NCBI RefSeq assembly: GCF_001721045.1
Contig: NZ_MDER01000034.1
Span: 62,001-126,000, forward strand
Reading direction: 5' to 3'
DNA length: 64,000 nt
DNA from: Paenibacillus nuruki
GTDB lineage: Bacteria > Bacillota > Bacilli > Paenibacillales > Paenibacillaceae
Part shown: positions 44,788-53,719 of the stretch, piece by piece
Layout of the letters: each line of letters opens with the position of its first letter
Position numbering within the stretch: position 1 is the first letter of the stretch
The notes under the pieces: generated by a model
What the model saw: only the letters and a program-made list of their open reading frames with translations
Databases searched by the model: none
What the model was told of the DNA's origin: nothing
Position numbers and translations under genes: made by a program

Positions 44788-45744
44788 TCAAAGTGCTCTC
44801 CAATATTTGCTTTGCCATGTGTCCCGTTGCTTCAATTCATCATCAATCCCGTTAAGCACTTCCCATTTTCGCAGACTCCACATCGGCCCGATCAATAGAT
44901 CACGAGGTGCATCTCCTGTAAGACGGTGCACGATTATCTCTGGTGGTAAAATTTCAAGCGTATCTACGATCAACTTAATATATTCGTCTTTTTCCAAAAA
45001 GCGTAATAATCCTGCTTCATACTGCTTAACCATCGGTGTTTTGCGCATAAGATGGAGCAGGTGAATTTTGATGCCTTGTACATCCATTTGAGCCACAGCA
45101 CGACCTGTATCTAACATCATCTCATGCGTTTCTTGAGGCAGTCCATATATAATATGAGCACAGACACGGATACCACGAGCACGTAACTTGGCGACCGCTT
45201 CTTCATAACATTGGCTATCATGAGCACGATTGATTAGCTCTGAAGTAGACTCATGAATCGTTTGTAATCCCATTTCGACCCATAGATAAGTACGTTCATT
45301 CAATTCAGCCAAATAATCGACTACATCATCAGGTAGACAATCAGGACGAGTCGCTATTGATAATCCGACCACACCTGGTTGCTGCAAAATAATTTCAAAG
45401 TACTCACGTAATTGTTCGACAGGAGCATATGTATTTGTATACGCCTGAAAATAACCAATATACTGAGCATGAGGCCATTTCTGATGCTGACGATCACGAA
45501 TATGATTAAATTGAGTGACCAGATCATCACGACGACTGCCTGCAAAATCTCCTGAACCGCGAGCGCTACAGAATGTGCAACCCCCTTTGGCGATTGATCC
45601 ATCACGATTGGGACAGGTAAATCCAGCATCTAAGGTGACTTTGAATACTTTATTTCCAAATTGTTCACGCATTTCGGTATTCCACGTATGGAACCTTTTA
45701 TCACTCCATAATAAGGGAGTGGAGGTAGCTTGAGTTGTAAGCAT
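44788..45744 (-). CDS. mnmL: Radical SAM protein MnmL (YtqA, TIGR01212 family), 318 aa
   Basis: The iron-sulfur cluster Cys are in FTCPNRDGSIAKGGCTFC (about 41-58), followed by ARGSGDFAG, the family marker. The radical SAM barrel runs to about 260 (GLSIATRPDCLPDDVVDYLA; WVEMGLQTIHES). It is the genomic and functional partner of MnmM in Gram-positive mnm5s2U synthesis, as reported for Bacillus. AAGGAG precedes the ATG at 45744; the frame's earlier start at 45795 has none. Confidence 0.9.
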   Translation of the reverse strand: MLTTQATSTPLLWSDKRFHTWNTEMREQFGNKVFKVTLDAGFTCPNRDGSIAKGGCTFCSARGSGDFAGSRRDDLVTQFNHIRDRQHQKWPHAQYIGYFQAYTNTYAPVEQLREYFEIILQQPGVVGLSIATRPDCLPDDVVDYLAELNERTYLWVEMGLQTIHESTSELINRAHDSQCYEEAVAKLRARGIRVCAHIIYGLPQETHEMMLDTGRAVAQMDVQGIKIHLLHLMRKTPMVKQYEAGLLRFLEKDEYIKLIVDTLEILPPEIIVHRLTGDAPRDLLIGPMWSLRKWEVLNGIDDELKQRDTWQSKYWRAL

Positions 45745-46213
45745 AGTGAAGCTCCTTCGATCGTTCTTGATTACGATATTTAAAGTATGAATCATACGTC
45801 TAATTCAGGTTATATTGTAACAAACATTTTTATTTAAAAGATAGCGGCAGGTGACGAACTTCCAAATATTATTCACAAAATAAATGTTTTAAAAGTAAGG
45901 CTCGCTTCATTCGACTAAAAAAGGGGTAATCATTGTTAGAAACAACTTAAAAGCTTTATTTTTTCATAGTTTATTACAACAAATCATTTAATTTTTGAGC
46001 AAAAAATGGTAGACTATGATTGCTAAATTTGTTGGACCCCAATTCCAAATATAGAGAAAAGGATTTTCTAATCTGCTTGCAGAGAAGGGAGATCCTTTTT
46101 TCCTGTTTACAGATAGATATGCAGATAAATGCTTTACTTTTTCTCATTTCTTCGTCACAATAATGCCTTAGTAGTAGGATAACTATATACACCATTGAAA
46201 TCGGAGGAACGAC
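45745..46213. other. Divergent intergenic region with an orphan hairpin
   Basis: Between mnmL (-) and trmB (+) I see no open frame with a ribosome site. A terminator-like hairpin at 46057-46101 belongs to neither gene (see its own entry). The rest is AT-rich promoter-like DNA. Confidence 0.6.
46057..46101 (+). terminator. Orphan plus-strand terminator, possible small-RNA 3' end
   Basis: AAAAGGAT / ATCCTTTTTT arms with inner TCT/AGA pairing and a U-rich end. No gene ends here: it lies upstream of trmB in a divergent region, so it either ends a short non-coding RNA or is a trmB leader attenuator. Confidence 0.5.
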
Positions 46214-46921
46214 ATGCGTTTACGAGGTAGAAAAGGAATACGTGAAGGATTGGAGCAGCAGGAAGATTTAGTCGTGCTGAATCCTGAACAATATAAAGGA
46301 AAATGGCAAGAGCGTTTCGATAATGATCTACCGATTCATGTTGAATTTGGCATGGGTAAAGGAAGATTTGTTAGCCAGATGAGCGTTAAGCATCCAAATG
46401 TCAATTATATTGGATTTGATATGTACGATGAATTGGTACGCCGTGCCAGTGAAAAAACAAGAATAGCTTGGGAAGAAGCAGAGCGTGGTGAACCTACAAC
46501 GATTCAGCTAGCCCGCGCGAATATTGAGAAGATTGAAGAGGTTTTTGCACCGGGTGAGATCGAGCGAATCTATCTTAATTTTAGTGATCCATGGCCGAAA
46601 AAGAAACACGGTCGTCGTCGCTTAACACATCCACGCTTTTTGGAAATGTATTGTAAGTTGTTAAATGCTCGTGGTGAAATTCATTTCAAAACCGATTCTG
46701 AAACATTGTTTGAGTTCTCTTTGAATTCATTTGCAGATTATGGTCTACAAATGACCAATTTGAGTCTGAATCTTCATCGCGATGGGATCAATGAAGAGCA
46801 TGTGATGACAGAATACGAAGCTAAATTTATGGGAAAAGGCATGAATATTCATCGTTGTGAAGTACTGATCGGTGAAGAAGTATTGCGTGAATATCAAGTG
46901 ATGCGTTTAGATAAATATTGA
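46214..46921 (+). CDS. trmB: tRNA (guanine-N7-)-methyltransferase TrmB, 235 aa
   Basis: It methylates G46 in the variable loop of tRNAs. The start MRLRGRKGIREG, SAM motif HVEFGMGKGRF (about 42-52) and the catalytic segment NFSDPWPKKKHGRRRLTHPR (about 118-137) are diagnostic. The C-terminal TEYEAKFMGKGMNIHRCEV completes the family. GGAGG precedes the ATG. It is monocistronic, ending in a perfect 16-bp stem terminator. Confidence 0.96.
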   Translation: MRLRGRKGIREGLEQQEDLVVLNPEQYKGKWQERFDNDLPIHVEFGMGKGRFVSQMSVKHPNVNYIGFDMYDELVRRASEKTRIAWEEAERGEPTTIQLARANIEKIEEVFAPGEIERIYLNFSDPWPKKKHGRRRLTHPRFLEMYCKLLNARGEIHFKTDSETLFEFSLNSFADYGLQMTNLSLNLHRDGINEEHVMTEYEAKFMGKGMNIHRCEVLIGEEVLREYQVMRLDKY

Positions 46922-46932
46922 TTTATACCACA

Positions 46933-46982
46933 AAAAAAGTAAGGTCTTATCCAGCGACTTAGGATAAGACCTTACTTTTTTC
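46933..46982. terminator. Bidirectional terminator, perfect 16-bp stem
   Basis: AAGTAAGGTCTTATCC pairs perfectly with GGATAAGACCTTACTT, with U tracts on both strands. The stop of the glycosyltransferase gene falls at the loop edge. Confidence 0.95.
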
Positions 46983-48092
46983 TACCATTTCAGCAATACT
47001 ATGGGCACTTTGCGTTGGATTATAACGATCAATCTGAGCTATATTTTGCTTACGTTGTTCTACCACAGCATCATAATCATTGATCAACAATTCCATCCAT
47101 TCGGTAACCACATCAATCGATGTAATCGGTTCTCCCCAACCTTGTTGCGTGAAATACTGAGAATTTTTTTCTTCTTGTCCGGGTAAAGGATTATAGAATA
47201 ACATCGGGATCGCTTTGGCTAATCCTTCTGTACATGTCATTCCTCCCGGTTTGGTTACAAGAAGATCCGAAACTTCCATCAATTGATCAATTTCATTGGT
47301 GTATCGAATTAAATGAATATTAGGATGATTAAAGTTCACATTCTGCTCAGCTTTGCGATACGCTTTATCATTGTTACCAAAACAAAAAATAAATTGGATC
47401 TTATCACTGAAGCTGGTGAGATACGCATTGACCACATCATCGCTCATCAATCCCCAACCACCGCTCATCACTAACACAGTCGGCATATTTTTGAGTCCAA
47501 ACTTCTGTTGAAATTCGACTTTGCCTGTATGTTCCCAGAACTTAGGGTGTACAGGAATACCAGAGACTTCAATTTTCTGAATAGGTACACCACGCTGTAT
47601 TAATTTGGAACGTACATCAGGTGTAGAGACTAGATAACGGTTCACTTCTGGACTCACCCATGTTCCATGAGCATCGTAATCTGTAATGACCATACATAAT
47701 GGTGTACGCAGTCCCAAACGTTTAAGCCGTGAAATCACTGCTCCGGGAATCGGATGCGTACATACAATCACATCTGGCTTTAACTGCCGAACAACATTAT
47801 GAGTATGTGTATAGAAAAGACGATGCAAAGCTAGCGTAGCTAGCCGATTGATCGATTTTTTGTATTGGCTACGATACATCATACGCACAAGTCTTGGTTG
47901 CGAGATGACCGTTTTTTTGTATGCGGTTAGGATCAATGGAGCCACTTTAGGATTAAGGAAACTACCGAGTTCCAGTACCTTAGTCTGAATATTCGGCGAG
48001 ATTTTGCGTAAGCTACTCGCTAATGCATAAGCAGCCTGTGTGTGACCCGAACCAAAACCTTCCGACAAAAGCAGCACTCTATATTTTGACAC
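46959..48092 (-). CDS. UgtP/MGDG-synthase-like glycosyltransferase, 377 aa
   Basis: It is predicted to transfer a sugar from a UDP-sugar to diacylglycerol or another lipid. The N-terminal MGDG-synthase domain begins RVLLLSEGFGSGHTQAA and has TDYDAHGTWVSPEV. The GT28-like C-terminal domain has VMSGGWGLMSDDV and the donor-binding KPGGMTCTEGLAKAIPML. Length matches UgtP (382 aa). The GTG start at 48092 has AAGGTG eight bases upstream; a TTG two codons earlier is too near it. It is 119 bases after the PAP2 gene, consistent with a lipid/envelope role. Confidence 0.88.
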   Translation of the reverse strand: MSKYRVLLLSEGFGSGHTQAAYALASSLRKISPNIQTKVLELGSFLNPKVAPLILTAYKKTVISQPRLVRMMYRSQYKKSINRLATLALHRLFYTHTHNVVRQLKPDVIVCTHPIPGAVISRLKRLGLRTPLCMVITDYDAHGTWVSPEVNRYLVSTPDVRSKLIQRGVPIQKIEVSGIPVHPKFWEHTGKVEFQQKFGLKNMPTVLVMSGGWGLMSDDVVNAYLTSFSDKIQFIFCFGNNDKAYRKAEQNVNFNHPNIHLIRYTNEIDQLMEVSDLLVTKPGGMTCTEGLAKAIPMLFYNPLPGQEEKNSQYFTQQGWGEPITSIDVVTEWMELLINDYDAVVEQRKQNIAQIDRYNPTQSAHSIAEMVEKSKVLS

Positions 48093-48211
48093 GTCCAATT
48101 CACCTTTTCTGCAAGGTATTCTCTAATAAAATGGAGTAGAGGAAGGATAAGTATTAATCCTTCTCTGTAACACTACTGTAACAATCCGGTAATATTGCTA
48201 GAATAGCTTTT

Positions 48212-48739
48212 TTATGGCCATAATGCAAATGTACCCATCGCTACCGATGTTCCGATCGCAGCTCCCACCAGTACATCTGAAGGATAATGTAATCCCAAGT
48301 ACATACGTGATACAGCAACAATCAGTGCGAATGGCAACAGCAACAGAATCATGAGTGGATCTGTCAACATAAATGGAACAGTAACAGAAAAGATCGCTGT
48401 CGTATGTCCTGATGGAAACGAATGGTCTGTTAATGGATTGCGGAACGTAATCGTTTCTGGGATAGCCAGATAAGGACGAATACGTGGGTACAGCTTTTTG
48501 ACGATAGCTACAGGTACATGGCTAATGGCTAATGCTACAGCAGCTTGAAGTCCTGCGCGGCCCCAAGGTGCGGGTGCGAATTGCCATACCGCCAGAGTAG
48601 CTATAATGGTAAATGTCGCTCCGCCTAGATTCGTTAAGTAATAAAAGAAAAGATTTAAAAACTTATTATGAAGTCTTGAGTTAAACCATCTGAAAATGTG
48701 TTGCTCCATCGTTTGTAGGCGAATAAGAAAATGACGCAT
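48212..48739 (-). CDS. PAP2-family membrane phosphatase, 175 aa
   Basis: It dephosphorylates lipid phosphates such as undecaprenyl pyrophosphate or phosphatidic acid. All three catalytic motifs are present: KKLYPRIRP (about 86-94), SFPSGHTT (about 107-114) and SRMYLGLHYPSD (about 145-156). Five to six hydrophobic segments place the active site outside the membrane. GGGGG lies seven bases before the ATG. A BcrC/YodM-like undecaprenyl pyrophosphatase is the likeliest role. Confidence 0.92.
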   Translation of the reverse strand: MRHFLIRLQTMEQHIFRWFNSRLHNKFLNLFFYYLTNLGGATFTIIATLAVWQFAPAPWGRAGLQAAVALAISHVPVAIVKKLYPRIRPYLAIPETITFRNPLTDHSFPSGHTTAIFSVTVPFMLTDPLMILLLLPFALIVAVSRMYLGLHYPSDVLVGAAIGTSVAMGTFALWP

Positions 48740-49435
48740 GAGAGACCCCCGTATTAATTGCCAATTTTCGGCTTATATTCATCATATTTTTATTCAGTAC
48801 GCTTTTCAAGCTTTATAACGTTAACAGAGTGTTAAAATAGATACAACTTTTGTAAGTTACCCAATAGTTTAAACCTGATTTGCAAAATAATCCAAAAGTA
48901 TTTCTTATTACCCTTACCCGAGAATGGCTAAAGTCATTCACATCGAGTTCAACCAATATGTAAATCGTTATCAATAAGATGGTTCAACCTAATTAAATAC
49001 GTTTAAAAATTCAAAGAAATACAACCACAAGCTTCACAGTCACTATAGCTCCATTATTGATCCTCATACAAATCAAACACCATTAGCAATAAAAATAAGC
49101 AAATAGAACATAAACAGGCATAAAATGGCGTTAAACCTTGTTCTGTAACATTTATTGCATATAACTGGTCGTAATTCCATGGTTTTTAACCGTATACCCT
49201 CTTTTAGAATTTTGACAAATCCACAAAAAATGTGCAAAATCTTAATGTCGCTTGTAATCGTTTTGTAACATAACTTTAATGTTCGTCATAGTATAATCAT
49301 CTGGGGTGAAAAGTTTTAAAGCGACTCATGCTAAAAATTAAATTTAAAATGTGACGTCTTGAAATTAGTGATCTAGAGAAAAAGAGTGAATTTGTTATAT
49401 TGGGGTTTTAAAATTTAAGGAGGTTCACAGTTATT
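48740..49435. other. Long AT-rich intergenic region
   Basis: The 696-base gap between the PAP2 gene (-) and the glycosyltransferase gene (+) has no open frame with a ribosome site on either strand. It holds the candidate promoter at 49212-49240 and a second possible -10 (TATAAT, 49292-49297). The remainder shows no clear repeat or hairpin. Confidence 0.6.
49212..49240 (+). promoter_or_regulatory. Candidate SigA promoter of the glycosyltransferase gene
   Basis: TTGACA (49212-49217), 17 bases, then CAAAAT (49235-49240). It would give a 5' untranslated leader of about 190 bases. Confidence 0.5.
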
Positions 49436-50683
49436 ATGGGAAACGTTATTGATGCTATATTTATCGTGCTCCAGGTTATGCTGGCAGTTATCGGTGTATA
49501 TCAGTTTTCATTCTCGCTATTTGGAATTGTTAAAAGGAAAAAAAGACCGGATCATGCTCCACAGAAATCATTCGCGGTACTTGTTGCAGCGCATAATGAG
49601 GAAACCGTTATTGGAGCACTAATGGAAAATCTGAAAAATATGGATTATCCGGCTGAATTATATGATGTGTTTGTTATCTGTGATAACTGTACAGATGGTA
49701 CAGCAGATATCGTACGTAGTCACGGAATGAATGCTTGTGTACGTACTAATCCAGCAGAACGTGGTAAAGGATACGCGATCGAGTGGATGCTAAGAGAATT
49801 GTGGAGTATGCCTCGTCAGTATGATGGTATCGTTATGTTTGATGCTGATAACTTGGCAGACCACAGATTCTTGACAGAAATGAATAACGACATGTGTGAA
49901 GGTGCACGCGTTATTCAAGGTTATATTGATACAAAAAATCCAGAAGATTCTTGGATCACTGCTGCTTATGGCGTATCTTACTGGTACATCAACCGTCTAT
50001 GGCAATTGTCCCGTCATAATTTGAATATGGCGAACTTCCTTGGTGGTACAGGAATGTGTTTTGAAAATGAACTATTGAAAGAAATCGGCTGGGGCGCAAC
50101 AAGTCTTGTAGAAGATTTAGAATTTACAATGCGTTGTGCAGAAAAAGGAATTTACCCACGTTTTAGCTATGATGCAAAAGTATTTGATGAAAAGCCGTTA
50201 ACATTCAAAGCTTCTTCTCGTCAACGTTTGCGTTGGATGCAAGGTCACTTTACAGTAGCTCGTCGTTATTTCTTCCCGCTACTATGGAAAAGTGTAAAAG
50301 AAATGAGTATTATCAAATTCGACTTGGCACTGTATAGTGTCAACGTATATATTGTTTTAGTTACATTCTTAATGACTGCGGCAATGTGGATTGATACAGC
50401 TATTCTAGGTGGACCACATATCGCTACAATCTATAACTACTTGCCAATGTGGGTAGCTATTACAGCAATTGGTGCCAATGTTGTTACTTTTATTCTTGCA
50501 ATGGCATTAGAAAAAGTGAAGTCTTGGAAAGTATATCTATACTTGTTGTTATTCCCAATCTACGGTCTATCTTGGTGGCCAATTACGTTCTATGCTTTCT
50601 TCACACAAAACAACAAGCAATGGAGTCACACTCAACATACGCGTGTTGTACGTTTGGAAGAAGTACAAAGCAAACAAGGTTAA
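49436..50683 (+). CDS. Membrane family-2 glycosyltransferase, 415 aa
   Basis: This is a processive-type transferase. TM1 (about 5-28) precedes the GT-A domain, with VLVAAHNEETVIGAL (about 48), DNCTDGTADI, the metal-binding DAD (FDADN, about 139), the acceptor motif VEDLEF (about 222) and QRLRWMQGH (QxxRW, about 262). Three further helices follow (about 290-395). It is related to hyaluronan/cellulose-synthase-like enzymes and to Bacillus YkoT/PgaC-type proteins. AAGGAGG precedes the ATG. Single gene with a strong terminator; product polymer unknown. Confidence 0.88.
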   Translation: MGNVIDAIFIVLQVMLAVIGVYQFSFSLFGIVKRKKRPDHAPQKSFAVLVAAHNEETVIGALMENLKNMDYPAELYDVFVICDNCTDGTADIVRSHGMNACVRTNPAERGKGYAIEWMLRELWSMPRQYDGIVMFDADNLADHRFLTEMNNDMCEGARVIQGYIDTKNPEDSWITAAYGVSYWYINRLWQLSRHNLNMANFLGGTGMCFENELLKEIGWGATSLVEDLEFTMRCAEKGIYPRFSYDAKVFDEKPLTFKASSRQRLRWMQGHFTVARRYFFPLLWKSVKEMSIIKFDLALYSVNVYIVLVTFLMTAAMWIDTAILGGPHIATIYNYLPMWVAITAIGANVVTFILAMALEKVKSWKVYLYLLLFPIYGLSWWPITFYAFFTQNNKQWSHTQHTRVVRLEEVQSKQG

Positions 50684-50712
50684 TAACCATGTAATGCAAT
50701 ATAGCTACAATT

Positions 50713-50757
50713 AAAAAAGACCGATATAACAGCTAAGTTGTTATATCGGTCTTTTGT
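50713..50757 (+). terminator. Rho-independent terminator
   Basis: The 17-bp stem AAAAGACCGATATAACA / TGTTATATCGGTCTTTT has a short loop and ends in TTTTG. Confidence 0.93.
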
Positions 50758-50881
50758 TTATACATGGCCTATAACATAATTTCTACTATAATTAGATAGA
50801 TGGTTTATGTAATAGAATGTGATGAATACGATGAGTCTAAATGTATGTTTGATAGGCATTTAATTTATTTTATAAAAAGGG

Positions 50882-50910
50882 TTGTATATATCAAATAGAT
50901 ATGATACAAT
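50882..50910 (+). promoter_or_regulatory. Promoter of the infC operon
   Basis: TTGTAT (50882-50887), 17 bases, TACAAT (50905-50910), with TGA directly before the -10 (extended -10). Confidence 0.7.
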
Positions 50911-50916
50911 ATTTTA

Positions 50917-51123
50917 GTACGTGATTGAGAATATATAAAGTAGAAGCTTTGCTTCTCACCTGCCCGATAATAGTCGGCTGGTTCATTGATCTGAGATTTA
51001 TTGACAAGATTTGTCTTGTTATGGATATTAGCTGATCAAGGGATGCGGGTGACTAGACCTGCATCCCTTTTTAATTTGTATATTTATTATAGTTGCACGA
51101 TCATAATATGGAGGTGGAAAGTT
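50917..51123 (+). promoter_or_regulatory. infC leader with transcription attenuator (L20-type autoregulation)
   Basis: This untranslated leader of about 205 bases contains AGAAGC-TTT-GCTTCT (50942-50956), ACAAGA-TTTG-TCTTGT (51004-51019) and the intrinsic terminator at 51038-51072. Firmicute infC-rpmI-rplT operons are controlled by L20 binding to such leaders; the same mechanism is inferred here. Confidence 0.72.
51038..51072 (+). terminator. Leader terminator (attenuator) before infC
   Basis: AAGGGATGCGGGT / ACCTGCATCCCTT stem with a six-base loop and U5 tail, about 50 bases before the infC start. Confidence 0.88.
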
Positions 51124-51633
51124 ATTAGTAAAGAACATATGATCAATGACGAAATCCGGGTTAAAGAAGTACGCCTGGTTGGTGCTGAAGGTGAACAGAT
51201 CGGAATTACGCCTACTCGTGAAGCATTGCAGATGGCAATCGATTTGAACATGGATCTTGTAAATGTAGCTCCACAAGCGAAACCACCTGTATGTCGCATT
51301 ATGGACTACGGTAAATTCCGTTATGAGCAACAGAAGAAAGAAAAAGAAGCACGTAAAAACCAAAAGATCGTTGATCTTAAAGAAGTATGGTTCCGTGCTA
51401 ACATTGAGGAGCATGATTATCAAACTAAACTCCGCAATGTTGTAAAATTCTTAAAAGATGGCGACAAAGTGAAATGCTCGGTCCGCTTCCGCGGTCGCGA
51501 AATTACACATGCAAGTATTGGTCAAAAAATATTGGATCGTGTAAAAGTTGAAGTTGAAGAACTTTGCACAGTTGAGCGCCAACCAAAATTAGAAGGCCGC
51601 AGCATGATCATGATCTTGGCGCCGAAAAATTAA
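51124..51633 (+). CDS. infC: Translation initiation factor IF-3, AUU start, 169 aa
   Basis: It binds the 30S subunit, prevents early 50S joining and checks initiator tRNA and start codon. It has RVKEVRLVGAEGEQIGI, PPVCRIMDYGKFRYEQQKKE and the C-domain IGQKILDRV. GGAGGTG at 51110-51116 is seven bases from an in-frame ATT, and the residues after it (SKEHMINDEIRVKEVR) align with the N-terminus of Bacillus IF3, so ATT is the start. The first ATG (51139) has no ribosome site. The AUU start lets IF3 repress its own mRNA. Confidence 0.93.
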   Translation: MSKEHMINDEIRVKEVRLVGAEGEQIGITPTREALQMAIDLNMDLVNVAPQAKPPVCRIMDYGKFRYEQQKKEKEARKNQKIVDLKEVWFRANIEEHDYQTKLRNVVKFLKDGDKVKCSVRFRGREITHASIGQKILDRVKVEVEELCTVERQPKLEGRSMIMILAPKN

Positions 51634-51648
51634 AAGGGGGATATTAAA

Positions 51649-51849
51649 ATGCCTAAAATGAAAACTCATAGTAGTTTAAAAGGACGCTTCAAAATTACAG
51701 GAACAGGTAAAATCAAACGTTATAAAGCGTTTAAAAACCACTTGCTTTCTCACAAATCCAAACGTCAAAAACGCGTTTTGGGAACAAACCCGTTGATGTC
51801 TAGCGGCGATGTAAAACGTTTGAAACAACAATTATCTAATCTTAAATAA
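51649..51849 (+). CDS. rpmI: 50S ribosomal protein L35, 66 aa
   Basis: This is a structural protein of the large subunit. [20 protein letters not shown] at the start and [15 protein letters not shown] in the middle are the family signatures; the chain is very basic and of normal length. GGGGG precedes the ATG. Second gene of the infC operon, 15 bases after infC. Confidence 0.98.
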   Translation: MPKMKTHSSLKGRFKITGTGKIKRYKAFKNHLLSHKSKRQKRVLGTNPLMSSGDVKRLKQQLSNLK

Positions 51850-51875
51850 TTTAATTTACTGGGAGGTTTACTGAT

Positions 51876-52235
51876 ATGGCAAGAGTGAAGGGCGGATTCG
51901 TCACACGTCGCAGACATAAGAAAATTCTTAAATTAGCAAAAGGTTACTTCGGTTCCAAACACCGTATTTTTAAAACAGCAAAAGAGCAAGTTAACAAATC
52001 TTTGGTGTATGCTTACCGTGACCGTCGTCAGACAAAACGTAACTTCCGCAGATTGTGGATCGTTCGTATTAACGCAGCAGCACGTATCAACGGATTATCT
52101 TACAACAAATTGATGCACGGTCTTAAATTGGCTGGTGTTGATATTAACCGTAAAATGTTAGCTGAATTGGCTGTAAATGATGTTAACGCGTTTAACTCAT
52201 TGGCTACTGTAGCTAAAGAAAAAATTAACGCATAA
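51876..52235 (+). CDS. rplT: 50S ribosomal protein L20, 119 aa
   Basis: It is needed early in 50S assembly and is the repressor of its own operon in Firmicutes, acting on the leader mRNA. The start [20 protein letters not shown] and [17 protein letters not shown] are characteristic, and length is standard. GGGAGG precedes the ATG. Last gene of the operon, followed by a terminator. Confidence 0.98.
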   Translation: MARVKGGFVTRRRHKKILKLAKGYFGSKHRIFKTAKEQVNKSLVYAYRDRRQTKRNFRRLWIVRINAAARINGLSYNKLMHGLKLAGVDINRKMLAELAVNDVNAFNSLATVAKEKINA

Positions 52236-52256
52236 GATTTATTCTTCTGTGTTGCA

Positions 52257-52292
52257 TAAAGAGCCGTCGGATGATCCGGTGGCTCTTTTTAT
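52257..52292 (+). terminator. Terminator of infC-rpmI-rplT
   Basis: AAAGAGCC / GGCTCTTT outer stem with GGAT/ATCC inside, followed by TTATA. Confidence 0.9.
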
Positions 52293-52439
52293 ACGCAAAT
52301 TATTCTAAAAAGTATACATAGTAATAAAACATAACACATAAATAGCAGTTTAACGCATTAAAACGTAAAACGTGTAAAGACTATGAACGATAATGTTACA
52401 CGAGATTAACATTAAATAGTATATTTTTACATAATAAAG

Positions 52440-52454
52440 CGCTTTCAGAAAATA
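52440..52454 (+). promoter_or_regulatory. CodY-like box upstream of nupN
   Basis: CGCTTTCAGAAAATA matches 11 of 15 positions of AATTTTCWGAAAATT, with the central TTTCAGAAAAT intact. It lies about 60 bases before the probable -10. The Bacillus nup operon is a known CodY target. Confidence 0.5.
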
Positions 52455-52643
52455 AAATCGTAAATTAATTAACCAATAGTAATTTAAATAGTAGATTTTC
52501 TTACCACTTGATTGTATAATTTGTTCATCGACTGTTAAATCTGCACCTATAACGAATATTGAGCTCGATAAGGGTAAAAATGTTCGTATCCAGACAGAGA
52601 GGCAGCAGATCATAGCTTATACTTCTAAGGGGGAAAAAGATTC

Positions 52644-53681
52644 ATGAAGAAGGCGTACAAACTTTCACTCATTATGTTGCTAGCATTTTCATTGGTACTA
52701 GCAGCTTGTGGGAACAAAAGCAACAGTACTGACAACGCAGGGAGTGGCGATGCTACAGGCGGAGCAGTAAAAAGCGATGTTAAAATTGGTATGGTAACTG
52801 ACGTAGGTGGCGTAAATGATAAATCATTTAACCAATCTGCTTGGGAAGCTCTTGAAAAAGTAAAAACTGAAAGCGGAGCAGAAGTGAAATATCTGCAAAG
52901 TAAATCCGATCAGGATTATATTCCTAACTTGAATCAATTTGTAAAAGGCGATTACAGCTTAACTTGGGGAATTGGTTTTAGCTTAGCAGATGGTATTGCT
53001 ACTGTAGCTAAACAAAATCCAGATGCAAAATTAGCTATTATTGATAGTGTAGTTGATGCTCCTAACGTTAAATCTGTAACATTCTCTGAAAACGAAGGTT
53101 CCTTCTTAGTAGGTGTTGTAGCAGGTAAAATGACAAAATCCAACAAAATCGGATTTGTCGGTGGGGTAGATAGCCCATTGATCAAAAAATTCGAAGTTGG
53201 TTTTAAAGCAGGTATTAAAGCAGTAAACCCTGATGCTGAATTGCTTGTAAACTACACAGGTGCATTTGATAAGCCTGATCTAGGTAAAGCAGCAGCAGCT
53301 ACAATGTACAACGATGGCGCGGATATCATTTTCCATGCTGCTGGTGGTACAGGTACAGGCGTATTTAATGAAGCAGCTTCCCGTTCTAACTCTGGTCAAA
53401 CAGCATGGGTTATCGGTGTAGATAAAGACCAATCACTAGAATTTGGTGATAAAGTGACTTTGACTTCTATGGTTAAACGTGTAGACGTTGCTGTAGAGAA
53501 AGTATCTAAAGAAGTCGTAGACGGTACATTTGCTGGTGGTACAGAAGTATTGGGACTTAAAGAGGATGGCGTAGGCTTAGCAGATACTTCTTCCAAAAAC
53601 GTTCCTGCTGATGTAATCAAATTGGCTGATGAATACAAAGCTAAAATTGTTAGCGGCGAATTGACTGTTCCTAGCGAGTAA
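52644..53681 (+). CDS. nupN: Nucleoside-binding BMP-family lipoprotein, NupN-like, 345 aa
   Basis: This is the substrate receptor of an ABC nucleoside importer. The signal peptide ends in the lipobox VLAAC (Cys22); a Ser/Asn/Gly linker leads to the BMP/PnrA domain (about 45-340), with KIGMVTDVGGVNDKSFNQSA and later GFVGGVDSPLIKKFEVGF. The ribosome site is AAGGGGG. It is 203 bases upstream of the transport genes, separated by a hairpin. Guanosine/purine specificity follows from likeness to Bacillus nupNOPQ. Confidence 0.9.
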   Translation: MKKAYKLSLIMLLAFSLVLAACGNKSNSTDNAGSGDATGGAVKSDVKIGMVTDVGGVNDKSFNQSAWEALEKVKTESGAEVKYLQSKSDQDYIPNLNQFVKGDYSLTWGIGFSLADGIATVAKQNPDAKLAIIDSVVDAPNVKSVTFSENEGSFLVGVVAGKMTKSNKIGFVGGVDSPLIKKFEVGFKAGIKAVNPDAELLVNYTGAFDKPDLGKAAAATMYNDGADIIFHAAGGTGTGVFNEAASRSNSGQTAWVIGVDKDQSLEFGDKVTLTSMVKRVDVAVEKVSKEVVDGTFAGGTEVLGLKEDGVGLADTSSKNVPADVIKLADEYKAKIVSGELTVPSE

Positions 53682-53719
53682 TTTCTTTTTCATGATGGAA
53701 TGTTCTTAAATAAATAACA

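Larger units (their letters stand above)
52236..52643. other. Intergenic region with nup operon control sites
   Basis: It holds the rplT terminator, a CodY-like box, a -10 (TATAAT, 52515-52520) with a poor -35, and the imperfect inverted repeat ACGAATAT / ATGTTCGT (52553-52588). No open frame with a ribosome site, and no purine riboswitch motif, could be found. Confidence 0.6.

Noticed and set aside
45974-46195. 73-codon minus-strand frame in the mnmL-trmB gap
   Set aside because: No ribosome site, low-complexity composition, and it runs through the orphan hairpin.
51001-51123. Extension of infC by 41 codons
   Set aside because: The extension translates through the leader terminator and has no Shine-Dalgarno sequence; GGAGGTG before ATT 51124 is decisive.
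52553-52588. Imperfect inverted repeat before nupN as a purine riboswitch
   Set aside because: None of the conserved core elements of the purine riboswitch can be found around it, and the pairing is short with mismatches.
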